DNA of 64,000 nt from Aquimonas sp. (lineage in GTDB: Bacteria; Pseudomonadota; Gammaproteobacteria; Xanthomonadales; Xanthomonadaceae): the NCBI GenBank assembly GCA_022241605.1, contig JAKOMQ010000011.1, positions 58,429-122,428 of the forward strand. The letters run 5' to 3'. Under the pieces are notes generated by a model. The model searched no databases, had not been told where the DNA came from, and saw only the letters and a program-made list of their open reading frames with translations. The translations under genes were made by a program, and so were the position numbers. This document shows, in pieces, positions 27,509 through 36,018 of the stretch; position 1 is the first letter of the stretch; each line of letters starts with the position of its first letter.

Positions 27509-28551
27509 GCGGATCTGCTGCGCGTTTCCCCGCGGAGTGGGAACCCCAGTCCGCGGTGCTGATCGCCTGGCCGCATGCTGACACCGACTGGGGCCCGCGT
27601 CTGGCCGACGTCGAATCCACCTATGTCGAGCTGGCGGCGAGCATCACCCGCTTCCAGCCGCTGCTGGTGTGTGTGCGCGATGCCGCGCTGGAGGCGCATC
27701 TGCGCGGACTGCTGCAGGCGCGTGGAGTGGACCTTTCGCGGGTCCACTGCGTGCTCGTCGAATACGACGACACCTGGCTGCGTGACTCCGGGCCGATCAC
27801 CCTGATCGGCGCCGAGGGTTTCGAGCTGCTGGATTTCCGCTTCACCGGCTGGGGCGGCAAGTTCGAGGCCAGCGCCGACGATCGGCTGGTCAAACAGCTG
27901 TTCGACGCGGGCGTGTTCGCGCCCAACGCGCAGCGGCGCCGCATCGAATTCGCGCTGGAGGGCGGCGGCATTGAAACCGACGGCGCCGGCAGCCTGCTGT
28001 CGACCTGGCACTGCCTGTCCGAGCGCCACCCGGATCGCTCGCGCGCCGAAGTCACCGAGCTGCTCTGCCGTGAGCTGCAGCAGGAGCGCGTGCTGTGGCT
28101 GGACCACGGCTACCTCGAAGGCGACGACACCGACGCCCATATCGATACCCTCGCGCGCTTCGCCAGCCCCTCGCGCATCGTCTACCAGGGCTGCAGCGAT
28201 CCGACCGACAGCCATTTCGATGAGCTGGCCACGATGGGCCAGGAAATCGCCGCGCTGCGGCAGTCGAACGATGAACCCTACGAGGTCTTCGTGCTGCCCT
28301 GGGCGCAGCCGATACTCGACCAAGGCCGCCGGCTGGCGGCGTCCTACGCCAACTTTCTGATCATCAACGGTGCAGTGCTGATGCCGGCCTACGGCGACCC
28401 GGCCGATGCCGTGGCCCAGGCCGTGCTGGCGCGCGCCTTTCCCGAGCGCGAGATCATCGCCCTGCCCTGCCGGCCGCTGATCTGGCAGAACGGCAGCCTG
28501 CACTGCATCACCATGCAGCTGCCGCGAGGAGTGCTGAATGAGCAAGTCTGA
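27505..28551 (+). CDS. aguA: Agmatine deiminase
   Basis: The 348-residue enzyme hydrolyses agmatine to N-carbamoylputrescine and ammonia. Family signatures are AVLIAWPHADTDWG, YDDTWLRDSGPITL, EGGGIETDGAGSLL and DHGYLEGDDTDAHID. The catalytic cysteine lies in the C-terminal NGSLHCITMQLPRG. It belongs to the guanidine-modifying superfamily. Its stop lies 14 bases inside aguB, and the two enzymes act in sequence to make putrescine from arginine-derived agmatine. Confidence 0.96.
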   Translation: MSGSAARFPAEWEPQSAVLIAWPHADTDWGPRLADVESTYVELAASITRFQPLLVCVRDAALEAHLRGLLQARGVDLSRVHCVLVEYDDTWLRDSGPITLIGAEGFELLDFRFTGWGGKFEASADDRLVKQLFDAGVFAPNAQRRRIEFALEGGGIETDGAGSLLSTWHCLSERHPDRSRAEVTELLCRELQQERVLWLDHGYLEGDDTDAHIDTLARFASPSRIVYQGCSDPTDSHFDELATMGQEIAALRQSNDEPYEVFVLPWAQPILDQGRRLAASYANFLIINGAVLMPAYGDPADAVAQAVLARAFPEREIIALPCRPLIWQNGSLHCITMQLPRGVLNEQV

Positions 28552-29437
28552 CTCGCGTACACGCCTGCGCGTCGCCCTGATCCAGGAGCGCGACCGCGGC
28601 TCGGTCGAGGCCAACCTTGAACGCATCGAAGCGCGCGTGGCTGAAGCTGCTGCGGCGGGTGCCAAGCTGGTGCTGCTGCAGGAGCTGCACAACGGCGCCT
28701 ACTTCTGCCAGCACGAGAGCGTGGACGAATTCGACCGCGCCGAGCCCATCCCCGGCCCCAGCACCAAGCGGCTGGGCGCACTGGCGAAGCAGCACGGCCT
28801 GGTGATCGTGTCATCGCTGTTCGAACGCCGCGCCGCCGGCCTGTATCACAACACTGCGGTGGTGTTCGAAACCGACGGCCGCATCGCCGGGCGCTATCGC
28901 AAGATGCACATCCCGGACGATCCGGGCTTTCTTGAAAAGTTCTACTTCACCCCGGGTGACCTCGGCTTCGAGCCGATCGACACTTCGGTCGGGCGCTTGG
29001 GCGTGCTGGTCTGCTGGGACCAGTGGTATCCCGAGGCCGCCCGCCTGATGGCGCTGGCCGGCGCCGAGCTGCTGCTGTATCCGACGGCGATCGGCTGGGA
29101 TCCGAACGATACCCAGGACGAGCAGGACCGCCAGCGCATGGCCTGGATCCTCTCGCACCGCGGCCACGCCGTCGCCAACGGCCTGCCGGTGCTGAGCTGC
29201 AACCGCACGGGCTTCGAGCCCTCGCCCACCGGCGGCTGCGGCATTCAATTCTGGGGCAGCTCGATCGTGCTCGGCCCGCAGGGCGAGATCCTGGCCGAGG
29301 CCGATACCGACAGCGACGCCGTGCTGCTCGCCGATGTCGATCTCAAGCGCTCGGAAGCCGTACGCCGCATCTGGCCCTTCCTGCGCGACCGCCGCATCGA
29401 CGCCTATGCCGACCTGCTGAAGCGCTACCGTGACTGA
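28538..29437 (+). CDS. aguB: N-carbamoylputrescine amidase
   Basis: The 299-residue nitrilase-superfamily enzyme has the Glu-Lys-Cys triad in LVLLQELHNGAYF, RKMHIPDDPGFLEKFYF and LGVLVCWDQWYPEAARLMAL. It converts N-carbamoylputrescine to putrescine, CO2 and ammonia, completing the route begun by AguA. The gene is overlapped by aguA upstream and by the TraB gene downstream, indicating a tightly coupled operon. All motifs and length are normal. Confidence 0.96.
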   Translation: MSKSDSRTRLRVALIQERDRGSVEANLERIEARVAEAAAAGAKLVLLQELHNGAYFCQHESVDEFDRAEPIPGPSTKRLGALAKQHGLVIVSSLFERRAAGLYHNTAVVFETDGRIAGRYRKMHIPDDPGFLEKFYFTPGDLGFEPIDTSVGRLGVLVCWDQWYPEAARLMALAGAELLLYPTAIGWDPNDTQDEQDRQRMAWILSHRGHAVANGLPVLSCNRTGFEPSPTGGCGIQFWGSSIVLGPQGEILAEADTDSDAVLLADVDLKRSEAVRRIWPFLRDRRIDAYADLLKRYRD

Positions 29438-30671
29438 GGCGCTCGGTCCGCCCCCCGCCGAGCCGGCGCTGGACCCGCTGGCCGGCCAGCCGATCGTCGA
29501 GCTCGAGCGCGAGGGTGTGCACTACACCCTGCTCGGCACTGCCCACATCTCGCGCGCCAGCGTGGAGGCCGTGCACGCGCTGCTGGCGCAGGAGCGCTTC
29601 GACGCGGTCGCCGTCGAGCTGTGCGAGCCGCGCTACCAGGCCATGCGCGATCCCGATGCGCTGGCCAAGCTCGACCTGTTCCGGGTGATTCGCGAGGGCA
29701 AGGTCGGCCTGGTGGCGGCCAACCTCGCACTGGCGGCCTACCAGCGTCGGCTCTCGGAGCAGCTGGGCGTGGAGCCGGGCGCGGAGATGCGCGCCGCCAT
29801 CGAGGACGGCCAGCGCCGCGGCCTGCCGGTGTGGCGCATCGATCGCGATGTGGCGATCACGCTCAAGCGCACCTCGGCGGCCGTGGGTTTCTGGAACCGC
29901 ATGATGCTGATGAGCGGGCTGCTGACCAGCCTTGTAGTCAGCGACAAGGTCGAAGAGGAAGACATCGAGCGCCTCAAGCAGGGCGACCTGCTGGAAAGCA
30001 CATTTGGCGAGTTCGCGCAGCGCAGCGAGCCGCTGTACCGCGCCCTGATCGCCGAGCGCGATCAATACATGGCCGCTGCCCTGCGCGAGGAGGCCGCGCG
30101 TAGCGGCCGCGCACCGCGCGTGCTTGCGGTGGTCGGCGCCGGCCATCTGGCAGGGCTGGAGCGCCACCTGCGCGAGGACACGGAGGCGCCCGCGCCGCTG
30201 CGTCAGCACCTGCGCGAGCTGCCGCCCAGCAAGCCCTGGGGCACCTGGATCACGATCGCGCTGGCGGTGCTGGTGATCGGCGGCTTCGTCTATGGCTTCA
30301 GCCAGGGCACGGACGTGGGCACCGACATGCTGGTGCGCTGGGTGCTGATCACCGGCACCCTCGGCGCTCTCGGCTGCCTGATCGCGGGGGGGCACCCGCT
30401 TTCGATCCTGAGTGCCTTCGCAGTCTCGCCGGTGACGCCGCTGCATCCGCTGCTGTCCTCGGGCATGGTCAGCGCGCTGGTGGAGGCGCGTCTGCGCCGG
30501 CCGACGGTGGCCGATTTCCACAGCCTGCGCGACGACGCCACCAGCCTCGGCGGCTGGTGGCGGAACCGAGTCTCAAGGGTCTTCCTGAATTTCTTTTTCA
30601 CCAACATGGGCACGGCCATCGGCTTCTACACCGCTGGCTGGGCGATGTTCAAGGTCGTATCCAGTGCCTGA
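29430..30671 (+). CDS. TraB/PrgY domain membrane protein
   Basis: The 413-residue protein starts at GTG 29430, overlapping aguB by eight bases. The N-terminal ~240 residues carry TraB/PrgY-type motifs: LLGTAHISRASVEAV, AVAVELCEPRYQAM and VVGAGHLAGL. The last ~180 residues hold several membrane helices (WITIALAVLVIGGFVYGF, LVRWVLITGTLGALGCLIAG, FFFTNMGTAIGFYTAGWAMF). The fold is metalloprotease-like. In Enterococcus PrgY blocks pheromone signalling, but the role in gammaproteobacteria is unknown. Its position in the agu operon is unexplained. Confidence 0.88.
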   Translation: MTEALGPPPAEPALDPLAGQPIVELEREGVHYTLLGTAHISRASVEAVHALLAQERFDAVAVELCEPRYQAMRDPDALAKLDLFRVIREGKVGLVAANLALAAYQRRLSEQLGVEPGAEMRAAIEDGQRRGLPVWRIDRDVAITLKRTSAAVGFWNRMMLMSGLLTSLVVSDKVEEEDIERLKQGDLLESTFGEFAQRSEPLYRALIAERDQYMAAALREEAARSGRAPRVLAVVGAGHLAGLERHLREDTEAPAPLRQHLRELPPSKPWGTWITIALAVLVIGGFVYGFSQGTDVGTDMLVRWVLITGTLGALGCLIAGGHPLSILSAFAVSPVTPLHPLLSSGMVSALVEARLRRPTVADFHSLRDDATSLGGWWRNRVSRVFLNFFFTNMGTAIGFYTAGWAMFKVVSSA

Positions 30672-31278
30672 TCCCTCCTGGCCCAGCCTGCCCTGGTCGG
30701 AAGCCTGTGAGCGCAACCGCGAGCCGATCCTGGCGGTGCTCCGCGAGCACTTGGACACGCCCGGCCGGGTGCTGGAGATCGGCGGCGGCACCGGCCAGCA
30801 CGCCGTGCACTTCGCCGCCCAGCTTCCGCACCTGGTCTGGCAAAGCAGCGACCGTCCCGACTACCTGCCCGTGCTGGCCGAGCGCATCCGCCGCGCCGCC
30901 GTGGCCAACCTGCCGGCGCCGATCGAGCTCGACGTCGAGCGCCGCGAGCAGTGGCCGGCTCCCGGTTTTGACGCCGCCTACAGCGCCAACACCCTGCACA
31001 TCATGGGCTGGCCTGAGGTGGAGCAGTTCTTCGCGCTTATAGGCGCCGCGCTGGCGCCCGCTGCCACCCTGGTCGTCTACGGCCCGTTCAACTACGGCGG
31101 CCGCTTCACCAGCGACAGCAACGCCGCTTTCGACGCCCAGCTGCGCGCCGACCACCCCAAGCGCGGCATCCGTGACTTCGAGGCGGTGGACGCGCTGGCC
31201 CGGGCGCAGGGCTTCACACTTGAGGCGGATATCCCGATGCCGGCCAATAACCGCTGCCTGGTGTGGCGACGCGGATGA
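30664..31278 (+). CDS. DUF938 family SAM-dependent methyltransferase
   Basis: The 204-residue protein starts at GTG 30664, overlapping the TraB gene. It has the DUF938 start SEACERNREPILAVLREHL, the SAM-binding GRVLEIGGGTGQHAVHFA, and DAAYSANTLHIMGWPEVEQFF with GPFNYGGRFTSDSNAAFD. Methyltransferases of this family have no known substrate. It is the last gene of the small-protein/aguA/aguB/TraB set, with about 80 bp to the next start. Confidence 0.9.
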   Translation: MPDPSWPSLPWSEACERNREPILAVLREHLDTPGRVLEIGGGTGQHAVHFAAQLPHLVWQSSDRPDYLPVLAERIRRAAVANLPAPIELDVERREQWPAPGFDAAYSANTLHIMGWPEVEQFFALIGAALAPAATLVVYGPFNYGGRFTSDSNAAFDAQLRADHPKRGIRDFEAVDALARAQGFTLEADIPMPANNRCLVWRRG

Positions 31279-31359
31279 GGGCCGGCTCCCACTGCACGCC
31301 CCATGCAGGCGCCGGCGCTAACATCGCAGGCCTTCCTGAAGTGGCTTCCGGACCGATCC

Positions 31360-33132
31360 ATGACTGCTGATTCCAAAGGCCGCGGCGCGCGCCTGGGCGC
31401 CGCCGCGCCGCTGCGCGGGCTGTGGCCTTTTGTGCGGCCCTACCGCGGCCTCGTGGCGCTTTGGCTTGGCGCACTGGGCCTCTCCAGTGTCGCCACCCTG
31501 ACCCTGCCGGTGGCGGTGCGTTTTATGATCGACCGCGGCTTTGCCGGTGAAGATCCGGCCGCGGTCGACCGCTGGTTCGCCGGCCTGCTGGCGGTGGCGG
31601 TGATGCTGGCGGTGGCCACCGCGCTGCGCTTCTACTTTGTCAGCCTGCTCGGCGAAAAGGTCATCGCCGACCTCCGCCGCGGGCTCTACCAGCGCCTGCT
31701 CAGGCTGGACATCGATTTCTTCGAGCGCACCCGCGCCGGAGAGCTGGTCTCGCGGCTCTCGGCCGACACCGAGCTGCTGCGCACGGTGGTGGGCTCCAGC
31801 GCCTCGGTGGCCCTGCGCAGCACCGTCACCTTCCTCGGCAGCAGCGTGGCGCTGGTGCTGACCAGTCCGCGTCTGGCCGGCTTCGCCGCCATCGGCATCC
31901 CGCTGATCATCCTGCCGATCGTGTTCTTCGGCCGCCGCGTGGCCAAGCTCTCACGCGAGGCGCAGGATCGGGTGGCCGACGCCAACGCCCGCGCCAGCGA
32001 AACCTTGAACGCCATCCACACCGTGCAGAGCCACGCCCGCGAGGCGCACGAGAGTGGTCGCTTCGCCACCGCCGTGGGCCTGGCGCTGGCGGCGGCGCGC
32101 CTGCGCATCGGCACCCAGGCGGGACTCACCGCGGCGGTCATCGTGCTGATCTTCGGCGCGATCACGGCGGTGCTGTGGGTCGGCGCCAAGGACGTCATCG
32201 CCGGCACCATGAGCGCCGGCCAGCTCAGCCAGTTCGTGCTGTACGCGGTGATCGGCGCCGGCTCGGTGGGCGCGCTCACCGAGGTCTGGGCCGAGGTCCA
32301 GCGCGCCGCCGGCGGCATGGCGCGGATCAGCGAGCTGCTGGCCGAAGAGCCCAGCATCCGCGCGCCCGAGCCGGCCCGCGCCCTGCCCGCACCGCTGCAG
32401 GGTGGCATCGCCTTCCACGGCGTCGGCTTCCACTACCCCAGCCGGCCGGATTCGGCGGCGCTCAGCGATTTCTCGCTGCAGCTCGAACCCGGCGAGACGG
32501 TCGCCCTGGTCGGCCCCTCCGGCGCCGGCAAGAGCACCGTGCTGCAGCTGCTGATGCGCTTCCACGACCCGTCCACGGGCCGCATCGAGGTCGACGGCAT
32601 CGACCTGCGCGAGCTCGACCCGGTGGCCCTGCGCGAACGCATTGCCCTGGTGCCGCAGGATCCGCTGCTGTTCGGTGCGGATGCGCTCGAGAACCTGCGC
32701 TACGGCCGGCTGGAAGCCAGCGAGGACGAGGTGATGGAAGCCGCACGCAGCGCCGAGGCGCATGGCTTCCTGAGCGCCCTGCCGGACGGCTACCGCACCT
32801 TCCTCGGCGAGCGCGGCGTGCGCCTCTCGGGCGGCCAGCAGCAGCGCCTGGTGATCGCCCGCGCCCTGCTCAAGAACGCGCCGATCCTGCTGCTCGACGA
32901 GGCTACCAGCGCACTCGATGCACAGAGCGAAGCCCTGATCCAGCAGGCGCTGGAGCGGCTGATGGCCGGCCGCACCACCCTGGTCATCGCGCACCGGCTG
33001 GCTACCGTGCGCCGCGCCGACCGCATCGTGGTGATGGAGGCTGGCCGCATCGTCGCCATCGGCAGCCACGATGAGCTGATGGCGCAGGGCGGTCTGTATG
33101 CCGAGCTTGCGCGCCTGCAGTTCGTGGCCTGA
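31360..33132 (+). CDS. ABC transporter, fused permease and ATPase (exporter type)
   Basis: The 590-residue half-transporter has six membrane helices in the first ~310 residues, starting PLRGLWPFVRPYRGLVALWLG. The ATPase has Walker A LVGPSGAGKSTVLQLL, the signature RLSGGQQQRLVIARALL, Walker B APILLLDEATSALD and the H-loop VIAHRLATVR. The layout is that of MsbA/LmrA-like exporters, and the substrate is unknown. The ATG at 31360 is chosen over an upstream in-frame ATG at 31303 because the intervening residues are not conserved in type. Confidence 0.93.
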   Translation: MTADSKGRGARLGAAAPLRGLWPFVRPYRGLVALWLGALGLSSVATLTLPVAVRFMIDRGFAGEDPAAVDRWFAGLLAVAVMLAVATALRFYFVSLLGEKVIADLRRGLYQRLLRLDIDFFERTRAGELVSRLSADTELLRTVVGSSASVALRSTVTFLGSSVALVLTSPRLAGFAAIGIPLIILPIVFFGRRVAKLSREAQDRVADANARASETLNAIHTVQSHAREAHESGRFATAVGLALAAARLRIGTQAGLTAAVIVLIFGAITAVLWVGAKDVIAGTMSAGQLSQFVLYAVIGAGSVGALTEVWAEVQRAAGGMARISELLAEEPSIRAPEPARALPAPLQGGIAFHGVGFHYPSRPDSAALSDFSLQLEPGETVALVGPSGAGKSTVLQLLMRFHDPSTGRIEVDGIDLRELDPVALRERIALVPQDPLLFGADALENLRYGRLEASEDEVMEAARSAEAHGFLSALPDGYRTFLGERGVRLSGGQQQRLVIARALLKNAPILLLDEATSALDAQSEALIQQALERLMAGRTTLVIAHRLATVRRADRIVVMEAGRIVAIGSHDELMAQGGLYAELARLQFVA

Positions 33133-33165
33133 AGCTCCCCAGTCAATCCTGAGAGCCAACAGAGC

Positions 33166-34347
33166 ATGCTGGTCACCGAGCTGTTCCTGATCGCGATGCT
33201 GCTGGTGTTCGCCCTGCCCTACCTGATCTGGCGGCTGGGGCGCACCGAGTACTACGCGCCGCTGGTGGTGGTGCAGATCCTGACCGGCATCCTGCTCGGC
33301 CCCGGCCTGCTCGGCGCGGCCTTCCCCGACTACTACGCCTTCGTGTTCCGGCCCGACGTGGTGATGGCGCTGAACGGCGTGGCCTGGTGGGCGGTGATGC
33401 TGTTCGTGTGGATCGCCGGCATCGAGCTCGACCTGGAGCAGGCCTGGGCCAACCGCTACGAGACCGGCATCACCGCCGGCCTGGCGCTGGGTGTGCCCTT
33501 GCTGGCCGGCGGCGCTGCCGGGCTGGTGCTGTTGGGCTGGGGCGGCTGGATCGGCAGCGAGGGTCAGCCCTGGCAGTTCGTGGCGGGCATCGGCATGGCC
33601 TGCGCGGTCACCGCGCTGCCTATCCTGGTCCTGTTCATGGAAAAGATGGAGATCCTGCGCCAGCCGCTGGGCCAGCGCGTGCTGCGCTACGCCAGCCTCG
33701 ACGACATCGCGATCTGGGCGGTGCTGGCCTTGATCCTGCTGGACTTCGAGCGGGTCGGGCGGCAGGCGCTGTACATCGCGGGCTTCATCGCCGCCACGCT
33801 CGCCTTCCGTCGCCTGATGCGCGCGGTGCCCGAGCGCGACCGCTGGTACCTCGGCCTGATCTGGCTGGCCGCCAACGGACTGGTGTCGGACTGGGCCGGC
33901 CTGCACTACATGGTCGGCGCCTTCCTGTCAGGGGCGGTCATGGACAGCCGCTGGTTCAACACCGAGCGCATGGATCTGCTGCGCCACCACGTGCTGCTGG
34001 TGGTGATGCCGGTGTTCTTCCTGTCCACTGGCCTGCGCACCGACTGGCAGGTCGGTGGAATCGCCGTATTCGCCGCTGCCGCGCTGCTGCTGGTCGCCGC
34101 AGTGGGCGGCAAGCTGGCCGGCCTGGGCATCGCCGGCCGCATCCTGCGCTGGCCGCCCGGCGAGGCGCGCCTGATCGGCTGGCTGCTGCAGACCAAGGCC
34201 CTGATCATGATCATCTTCGCCAACATCCTGTTGGACAAAGGCATCATCACCCCCGAAGCCTTCACCGCCCTGCTGCTGATGGCGGTGGCCAGCACCATGC
34301 TGACGATTCCGAAGGTGACGCCGCTGCTGGAGCGAGTCCGGCGCTGA
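33166..34347 (+). CDS. CPA2-family cation:proton antiporter (Kef-like)
   Basis: The 393-residue protein has about twelve hydrophobic helices and is almost entirely membrane embedded. Characteristic segments are VVVQILTGILLGPGLLGAAF, FVWIAGIELDLEQAW, GIGMACAVTALPIL, YASLDDIAIWAVLALIL and FFLSTGLRTDWQVGG. The acidic residues in LDD and at AGIELD match ion-binding positions of monovalent cation/proton antiporters. There is no C-terminal TrkA-N domain, unlike KefB/KefC. It follows the ABC gene with a 33-bp gap and may be co-transcribed with it. Confidence 0.88.
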   Translation: MLVTELFLIAMLLVFALPYLIWRLGRTEYYAPLVVVQILTGILLGPGLLGAAFPDYYAFVFRPDVVMALNGVAWWAVMLFVWIAGIELDLEQAWANRYETGITAGLALGVPLLAGGAAGLVLLGWGGWIGSEGQPWQFVAGIGMACAVTALPILVLFMEKMEILRQPLGQRVLRYASLDDIAIWAVLALILLDFERVGRQALYIAGFIAATLAFRRLMRAVPERDRWYLGLIWLAANGLVSDWAGLHYMVGAFLSGAVMDSRWFNTERMDLLRHHVLLVVMPVFFLSTGLRTDWQVGGIAVFAAAALLLVAAVGGKLAGLGIAGRILRWPPGEARLIGWLLQTKALIMIIFANILLDKGIITPEAFTALLLMAVASTMLTIPKVTPLLERVRR

Positions 34348-34458
34348 ATTCGAGATCGCGATCAAGCACGGATCCACTCAAAACCCGACAAGCACCCAAA
34401 TGTTCTGCCGCACGCAACAACCAACTTGCCGCAGACTATCTCGCTCCAAAGCCTAGGC

Positions 34459-35016
34459 TCAGATGACTGGAATTCGCGGGACCAGAGACTCGAACGCCTC
34501 TACCCAGGCCCTCTCATCACGCCTGCCCGAAACCACACTACCGGCCAAGCCGATGGATGCGAGAATCGGATCTACGGTTGACGGCTCTCCCGGTCCAAAA
34601 CCAATTAGAACGGGCATGTTGTAGGAGATATGAGTTTTGCCTCCTCTACGGATCTTCCATTTAATGCGATCACCGCCTTTCCTGATGAGGTGATCGGCAA
34701 GGAGAAGCCCGAGGTCGGCAGCCAAGGCATAACCTGTATTCGTCAGATAACCCACTCCGCCGTCAGTTGTTGCAAACTTCTGATTGCGAAACTGGGAAAG
34801 AGCTGCGCGACCCACCGCAAGCAAGTGACCGCACGAATCGCATGCGCCTGCCTCAGACATCCCCAAAAAACCGAGCATAGAACGCACCCGCTGGTCCTTG
34901 CAGCTCATCAGCCAAGCGAAATAACGATCTGCCTCTTGCTTGCCCCATGTCGTCCTGTCCCTTTGCCACAGCCCTGAGGGCGGGATAAACATCGGATATT
35001 GCTGGTCTGCACTCAT
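34459..35016 (-). CDS. Orphan hypothetical protein in AT-richer DNA
   Basis: The 185-residue soluble protein has no recognised family. Visible features are an aromatic-rich start (YPMFIPPSGLWQRDRTTW), a possible CxxC (ACDSCGHLLAVGRAALS), and a C-terminal half with TGYALAADLGLLLADHLIR and ISYNMPVLIGFGPGEP. There is no signal peptide or membrane helix. Codon use is visibly less GC-biased than in neighbours, which suggests recent transfer. It begins one base after the TAG of a decayed fragment. It could be an immunity or antitoxin protein left from a toxin module, but nothing proves this. Confidence 0.6.
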   Translation of the reverse strand: MSADQQYPMFIPPSGLWQRDRTTWGKQEADRYFAWLMSCKDQRVRSMLGFLGMSEAGACDSCGHLLAVGRAALSQFRNQKFATTDGGVGYLTNTGYALAADLGLLLADHLIRKGGDRIKWKIRRGGKTHISYNMPVLIGFGPGEPSTVDPILASIGLAGSVVSGRRDERAWVEAFESLVPRIPVI

Positions 35017-35357
35017 GCTATTTCAGCGCGTCCGCAGGAGGAACGAAGATTTGAATGTCCGCCAAAGTGAGAGCTTCAGCGGCCGTTGCGTCGGGCCATC
35101 GCCTCGGCCCCGTCTGCGCACTCCGCAGCGCTGGCGAGGCGACACCCGCAACTCAACACCGATCGGACCAGTCCCCCTCAACCCAGAGCGCGACTGCCTC
35201 GCGGGCAAGGCTCAAGCGGACGCGGAAAGCAAGCGAAAAGCAGCATGATTCAGGCGACAACGATCTTGACATGCACCGGGAAGGGGTAGGCATCTGCCTC
35301 GATTCATCAAGCTTTCCAGCGGACCCCACGGTTCATGCAGGCCCTTGACTCCCTCCA
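35017..35357 (-). pseudogene. Decayed coding sequence upstream of the orphan gene
   Basis: No intact gene is seen here, but several short stretches read like protein on the minus strand. A 44-codon piece after an in-frame stop ends ADIQIFVPPADALK and terminates at 35018-35020, one base before the next ATG. Upstream in the same frame is LSLAREAVALWVEGDWSDRC then TGA, and further on MNRGRCLPFPVHVKIVVA. I read this as a degraded or frame-damaged gene. The LAREAVALW phrase vaguely recalls HicB-type antitoxins, but that is weak. Confidence 0.3.
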
Positions 35358-36017
35358 TCATCCTCGCCTCATCACCACCCGATTCGGCAGCACCCGCTCC
35401 AGCTCCAAGCCCAGCCACTCCGCGATCCACTGGAAGCTGCGCTCGGCGTAAAAGCAGACGTGGGTGGGGTCGTGCACGTAGCGCCAGCGTTCGAAGGCGT
35501 GGTCCTCGCGCCGCCACTGGGTCATCACCGCCAGCCGCCCGCCGGGCGCCAGCAGGGCAGCCAGGCGCTGGAACTCCTCACGCGGGTGGGTGAAGTGCTC
35601 GGCCACCTCGGAGCAGGTGACGAAGTCCCAGCTGCGCTCCAGCAGGCCGGCGTCGGCTGCATAGATGGGGTCGTAGCTGCATACCTCGAAGCCGCGCTGC
35701 TCCAGCACGGCCTGCATGGCTGGCGCGGGGCCACAGCCGAAATCCAGGCCGCGCGCGCCGGCAGTCAGACACTCCGCCAGCGGCGCGGCCAAACGGTCCA
35801 GAAAGGCGAGATAGCCGGGGTCGTACAGCGCATTGCGGTGCAGGTCGTACTCGGCGCGTGCGCGTTCGGGGCTGGGCCAGTGCCCAGGCTGCATGAAGGC
35901 GATCCCGCAGCGCCTGCACTCGGCGTAGGCGCGCCCGCGGACGTCGGGCAGGTCCGACAGCGCGCTGGATCCACACAGCGGGCAAGCCGTGTGCGCGGCT
36001 GGGGGCAAGAAGCCCAA
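35358..36017 (-). CDS. Class I SAM-dependent methyltransferase with N-terminal zinc-ribbon-like motif
   Basis: The 219-residue protein starts with four cysteines in two pairs, CPLCGSS and CRRCGIAF, as in the methyltransferases next to sugar or cell-envelope genes. The SAM site is GLDFGCGPAPAMQAVLEQRGF, with CSEVAEHFTHPREEF and a C-terminal DPTHVCFYAERSFQWIAEWLG motif. The substrate is unknown. No ATG is available. The likely start is TTG at 36017, one base past the stop of the 790-residue membrane protein gene, so both are co-transcribed. Confidence 0.85.
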   Translation of the reverse strand: MGFLPPAAHTACPLCGSSALSDLPDVRGRAYAECRRCGIAFMQPGHWPSPERARAEYDLHRNALYDPGYLAFLDRLAAPLAECLTAGARGLDFGCGPAPAMQAVLEQRGFEVCSYDPIYAADAGLLERSWDFVTCSEVAEHFTHPREEFQRLAALLAPGGRLAVMTQWRREDHAFERWRYVHDPTHVCFYAERSFQWIAEWLGLELERVLPNRVVMRRG

Positions 36018-36018
36018 C

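Noticed and set aside
35358..36017. ATG start for the methyltransferase
   Set aside because: No ATG occurs before the Cys-pair motif. TTG at 36017 is the only start that keeps the conserved N-terminus.
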